The translations under genes were made by a program, and so were the position numbers. Of a stretch of DNA of 64,000 nucleotides, positions 62,105 to 64,000 are shown piece after piece. Within the stretch, counting starts at the first letter, position 1. Each line of letters begins with the position of its first letter. The notes under the pieces were generated by a model. That model was not told where the DNA came from. It saw only the letters and a list, made by a program, of their open reading frames with translations, and did not search any database. The stretch lies in NCBI RefSeq assembly GCF_018968705.1, contig NZ_CP076668.1:3731001-3795000 (forward strand), read 5' to 3'. Origin of the DNA: Pseudomonas lijiangensis (lineage in GTDB: Bacteria; Pseudomonadota; Gammaproteobacteria; Pseudomonadales; Pseudomonadaceae).

Positions 62105-63232
62105 TCAGCGCTGCGCGTCGGAAAACTGTACTGACAGATGAATATTCAACGGCTCGTTGATCGCCGCCAGGTACTCGTCAACGGTGATTTCGCCCACGCA
62201 GGCTCGGGCACCGGGCTCAGGCGTGTAGCCGCGATTGACCTTTTCCATCAGGGCGACGGCTGCGCAACTGGGGATTTCCGGGCCTTTGTCATTAGAGGCC
62301 GTCAATTGCACTGTCATCAATAGCGGCCTTGCGTCATGGTCAAGGCCGTGGACATCGATGAACATCGCACTTTTGCCATCCCCGAAACGCTCGAACCAGG
62401 TTCCCCAGCGATGCAGCCTCGCAGCCCATGCTGGAACGGAACGGATCAAACCCACCTTTACCGCCAGAGCCAGCAAGTAATTAGCGACGCCTCCGAGTTT
62501 CAAACCCGATCCCGCCTTGAAGCTCAGGTTGCGGGCACCATAGCGCCCGGCAAAGATATCCATATCGGGCACATCGACATTGGCCAGGAGCCGGGTGCCC
62601 ATCATCGGCATCTTGCGCAGGACAAGCCCCTGCCAGCCGGAAACCGCATGCACCCGCCCTTCCTTGAGCTGATTGATCGGCTTGCCGGCATAGGCCAGTA
62701 CCCCTTCGATGGTCGACAGACCGGGCATTTTCGCCGACGAAGAAATGCCGTGGTTGATGGTGTCGATGCGGGTAAAGCGATGACGATGCTGATCGATGAT
62801 GGCCGAAGACAGCGAAGGCACGGAACTGCAACCGCTGAAGATCGCCACGCCTGCTGCTCTGGCCCGGGCATCGAGCACGGAAATACCGTTGACGAAATGG
62901 CGACAGTCGGACAAATCGCAGTAATTGACCCCGGCATCGATGCAGGACTCGGCAATGGCATAGGATTGCCCCTGAAACGGGCCAGCCGTATGAATCACCC
63001 AATCAATGCCCATTTGCGCCAGGACCGGTTTCAGCTCTGCGCCCATGGCGTTGCCACACCAGCCTTGCACCGCCTTGCCAGACTGCCGCCCAAGCGCCTC
63101 GACCTTTTGAGAGAGCTTTTGCGCATCACGCCCTGTAATGACCAGTTCGATATCGGGAACGGCTGCGAGATGCCGGCAAATGATGCTGCCGAAATTTCCA
63201 TAACCGCCGACCACCATCACCCTGAGCGTCAT
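62105..63232 (-). CDS. Saccharopine-dehydrogenase-like NAD(P)-binding protein
   Basis: Protein of 375 aa. An N-terminal Rossmann fold (VMVVGGYGNFGSIICRHLAA, residues 5-24; ELVITGRD) and IDWVIHTAGPFQGQ .. GVNYCDLSDC are characteristic of the saccharopine dehydrogenase/trans-acting enoyl reductase family. The C-terminal two-thirds are less conserved. It forms a two-gene operon with the DUF2269 protein; together they may reduce a lipid or polyketide-like substrate at the membrane, which is inference. GGGAAGA precedes the ATG. Confidence 0.85.
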   Translation of the reverse strand: MTLRVMVVGGYGNFGSIICRHLAAVPDIELVITGRDAQKLSQKVEALGRQSGKAVQGWCGNAMGAELKPVLAQMGIDWVIHTAGPFQGQSYAIAESCIDAGVNYCDLSDCRHFVNGISVLDARARAAGVAIFSGCSSVPSLSSAIIDQHRHRFTRIDTINHGISSSAKMPGLSTIEGVLAYAGKPINQLKEGRVHAVSGWQGLVLRKMPMMGTRLLANVDVPDMDIFAGRYGARNLSFKAGSGLKLGGVANYLLALAVKVGLIRSVPAWAARLHRWGTWFERFGDGKSAMFIDVHGLDHDARPLLMTVQLTASNDKGPEIPSCAAVALMEKVNRGYTPEPGARACVGEITVDEYLAAINEPLNIHLSVQFSDAQR

Positions 63233-63317
63233 TCACATCTTCCCGATATTCATTGATTCATGCGGCGGCAGCTTCGCTGATATGCGGCAGGCGTTCAAGT
63301 TGAGTCATGCATCACGT

Positions 63318-63339
63318 GTGGGAGGCAGCTTGCTGGCGA
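63318..63339. repeat. Repeat family 2, single arm (copy D)
   Basis: GTGGGAGGCAGCTTGCTGGC plus two bases as in copy A; the partner arm is absent. It lies 29 bases before the first small-RNA gene. Confidence 0.65.
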
Positions 63340-63367
63340 CAGGGCCGATGAGTTTTATGGAAAACCC

Positions 63368-63571
63368 GGCTCGACGTATAGCCAAAGGCTTACACGAGCC
63401 AAGGACAATTCGCTCTTTCTGCCCTTCGAGAAGGCTCGTAAGATTGGATCCAACAACTGATGAACAGGAAGTTCATCAGGATCAAGGATGATCGACCATG
63501 GCTCGGATGGCTGCCGACAGGGAGTTGGAATGGTCTTTGGAAAAGGAAAAAACCCGCTTCGGCGGGTTTTT
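63368..63571 (+). ncRNA. GGA-rich small RNA, copy 1 (candidate CsrA/RsmA-binding sRNA)
   Basis: About 200 bases, non-coding, with ten GGA trinucleotides. A 5' hairpin (GGCTCG 63368-63373 with CGAGCC 63395-63400, apical AGCC-AAA-GGCT), a central hairpin with perfect 9-bp arms and loop AGGAA (63457-63479), an outer stem GACCAT/ATGGTC (63494-63499, 63540-63545) and terminator AACCCGC-TTCG-GCGGGTT plus T-run (63551-63571). GGA in the hairpin loop is the CsrA/RsmA target form. The 119-base 5' part recurs 510 bases downstream. Exact RNA ends and promoter are not visible. RgsA or an RsmX/Y/Z-like RNA are possible names. Confidence 0.65.
63551..63571. terminator. Two-way terminator between sRNA 1 and DUF2986 gene
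   Basis: AACCCGC-TTCG-GCGGGTT with T-run on the plus strand and, read from the other side, TTTTTTCC after the stem. It can serve both convergent units. Confidence 0.85.
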
Positions 63572-63617
63572 ATTTGCCCGCAGAAAAGTGAACCAGACGG
63601 CTCAGCGCCTCATCTCT

Positions 63618-63779
63618 TCAATTGGAATCTGCAACAGTCCCCTCTTGAGCGGCTTCGGCAGCCATCTTCAATCGGTCAGCCTTGCAAATGTATTTAGGCT
63701 TGCTCTTGGGTGCCAGTTTGGCACTGGCCTTCTTGGCGTGTGCCTTCAACAGCTGCTGGATCTTTTTACGGCGATTCAT
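63618..63779 (-). CDS. DUF2986 small basic protein
   Basis: Protein of 53 aa beginning MNRRKKIQQLLKAHAKKASA and containing KPKYICKADRLKMAAEAAQ; strongly basic first half, acidic end. This is the DUF2986 family of small Gammaproteobacterial proteins of unknown role. Upstream GTGGGA. It is below the usual size limit of gene callers. It lies between the two sRNA copies on the opposite strand. Confidence 0.8.
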   Translation of the reverse strand: MNRRKKIQQLLKAHAKKASAKLAPKSKPKYICKADRLKMAAEAAQEGTVADSN

Positions 63780-63877
63780 GTTTCCCACTCACCTTGCGAA
63801 TGCCTGGATGATATCAGCTTGAGATAGCGAGCCAGAGCCCTGAAGAGCCGGTTGATCAGAGGCCATGGAAAATTTCA

Positions 63878-64000
63878 CAGCCGACGTATAGCCAAAGGCT
63901 TACACGAGCTGAGGACAATTCGCTATTTTTGCCCTTCAAGAAGGCCCGTAAGATTGGATCCAACAACTGGTGAACAGGGAGTTCGCCAGGATCAAGGACG
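63878..64000 (+). ncRNA. GGA-rich small RNA, copy 2 (partial, runs off the window)
   Basis: 63882-64000 matches 63372-63490 without gaps (about 11 mismatches in 119). The GGA hairpin is kept at 63967-63989 with loop AGGGA; a base pair changes on both sides (A-T to G-C), and another becomes G-T, so the fold and not the sequence is conserved. The 3' part lies outside the window. Confidence 0.65.

Noticed and set aside
1..64000. CRISPR array, tRNA or rRNA genes, insertion sequences
   Set aside because: No regularly spaced short repeats, no cloverleaf-like sequence noticed and no transposase gene. The repeats seen are palindromic intergenic elements. A tRNAscan or Infernal run would settle the RNA genes.

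Overview
This 64 kb window is chromosomal DNA of a Pseudomonas, most like the P. syringae/P. fluorescens lineage; I cannot name the species. The evidence is GC-rich coding DNA, a hmgA-fahA/hmgR/hpd/maiA homogentisate set, glcC-glcDEFG-glcB, gntR/gntK/gntP, katB-ankB, a CsrA/RsmE-type regulator, Pseudomonas-type small families (DUF1652, DUF3077, DUF6434, DUF2986) and several families of intergenic palindromic repeats. I see no tRNA, rRNA, CRISPR array, transposase or prophage.

Layout. 1-7.2 kb: end of a membrane protein, a chemoreceptor, a LysR regulator, a metallo-hydrolase/TetR divergent pair, and isonitrile hydratase (inhA) divergent from a GlxA-type regulator. 7.4-12.9 kb: tyrosine/homogentisate catabolism. 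hmgA-fahA diverge from the IclR regulator, hpd and maiA lie beyond it, and the same three-half-site operator sits before hmgA/hmgR and before maiA. 13-20.6 kb: glycolate and glyoxylate use, with glcC divergent from glcDEFG and then malate synthase G. 20.8-24 kb: gluconate regulon with three copies of one GntR operator. 24.6-27.2 kb: csrA, an overlapping three-gene envelope/stress operon and a YdcH-type protein. 27.3-39.9 kb: mixed small units (FAD protein, DUF1652, two GNAT enzymes, alpha/beta hydrolase, two lipoproteins, DUF3237, CAP protein, and a TetR-linked group of two SDRs with an old yellow enzyme). 40.2-46.8 kb: katB-ankB, a second chemoreceptor, a hybrid PAS sensor kinase and DUF6434. 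47.2-50.6 kb: a more AT-rich, probably acquired group (OpuAC-like binding protein, LysR, MRJP/Yellow-like protein, ABM monooxygenase). 50.9-57.4 kb: a TonB receptor, a DUF1348/TetR module bracketed by a 40-bp repeat, a small secreted Cys-containing protein, a DUF3077 gene behind a highly structured leader, a lipoprotein and a UPF0303 protein. 57.5-61.5 kb: a Fur-box, ECF sigma, FecR, TonB receptor iron-uptake system. 61.6-64 kb: a DUF2269/saccharopine-dehydrogenase-like pair, then two near-identical GGA-rich small-RNA genes flanking a DUF2986 gene.

The most unusual signals are not in large genes. They are the tandem GGA-hairpin RNAs at the right edge; the leader before the DUF3077 gene, which can pair with its own ribosome-binding region; a mosaic repeat family whose tail supplies the last codons of fahA; and the exactly spaced triple operator shared by hmgA/hmgR and maiA.
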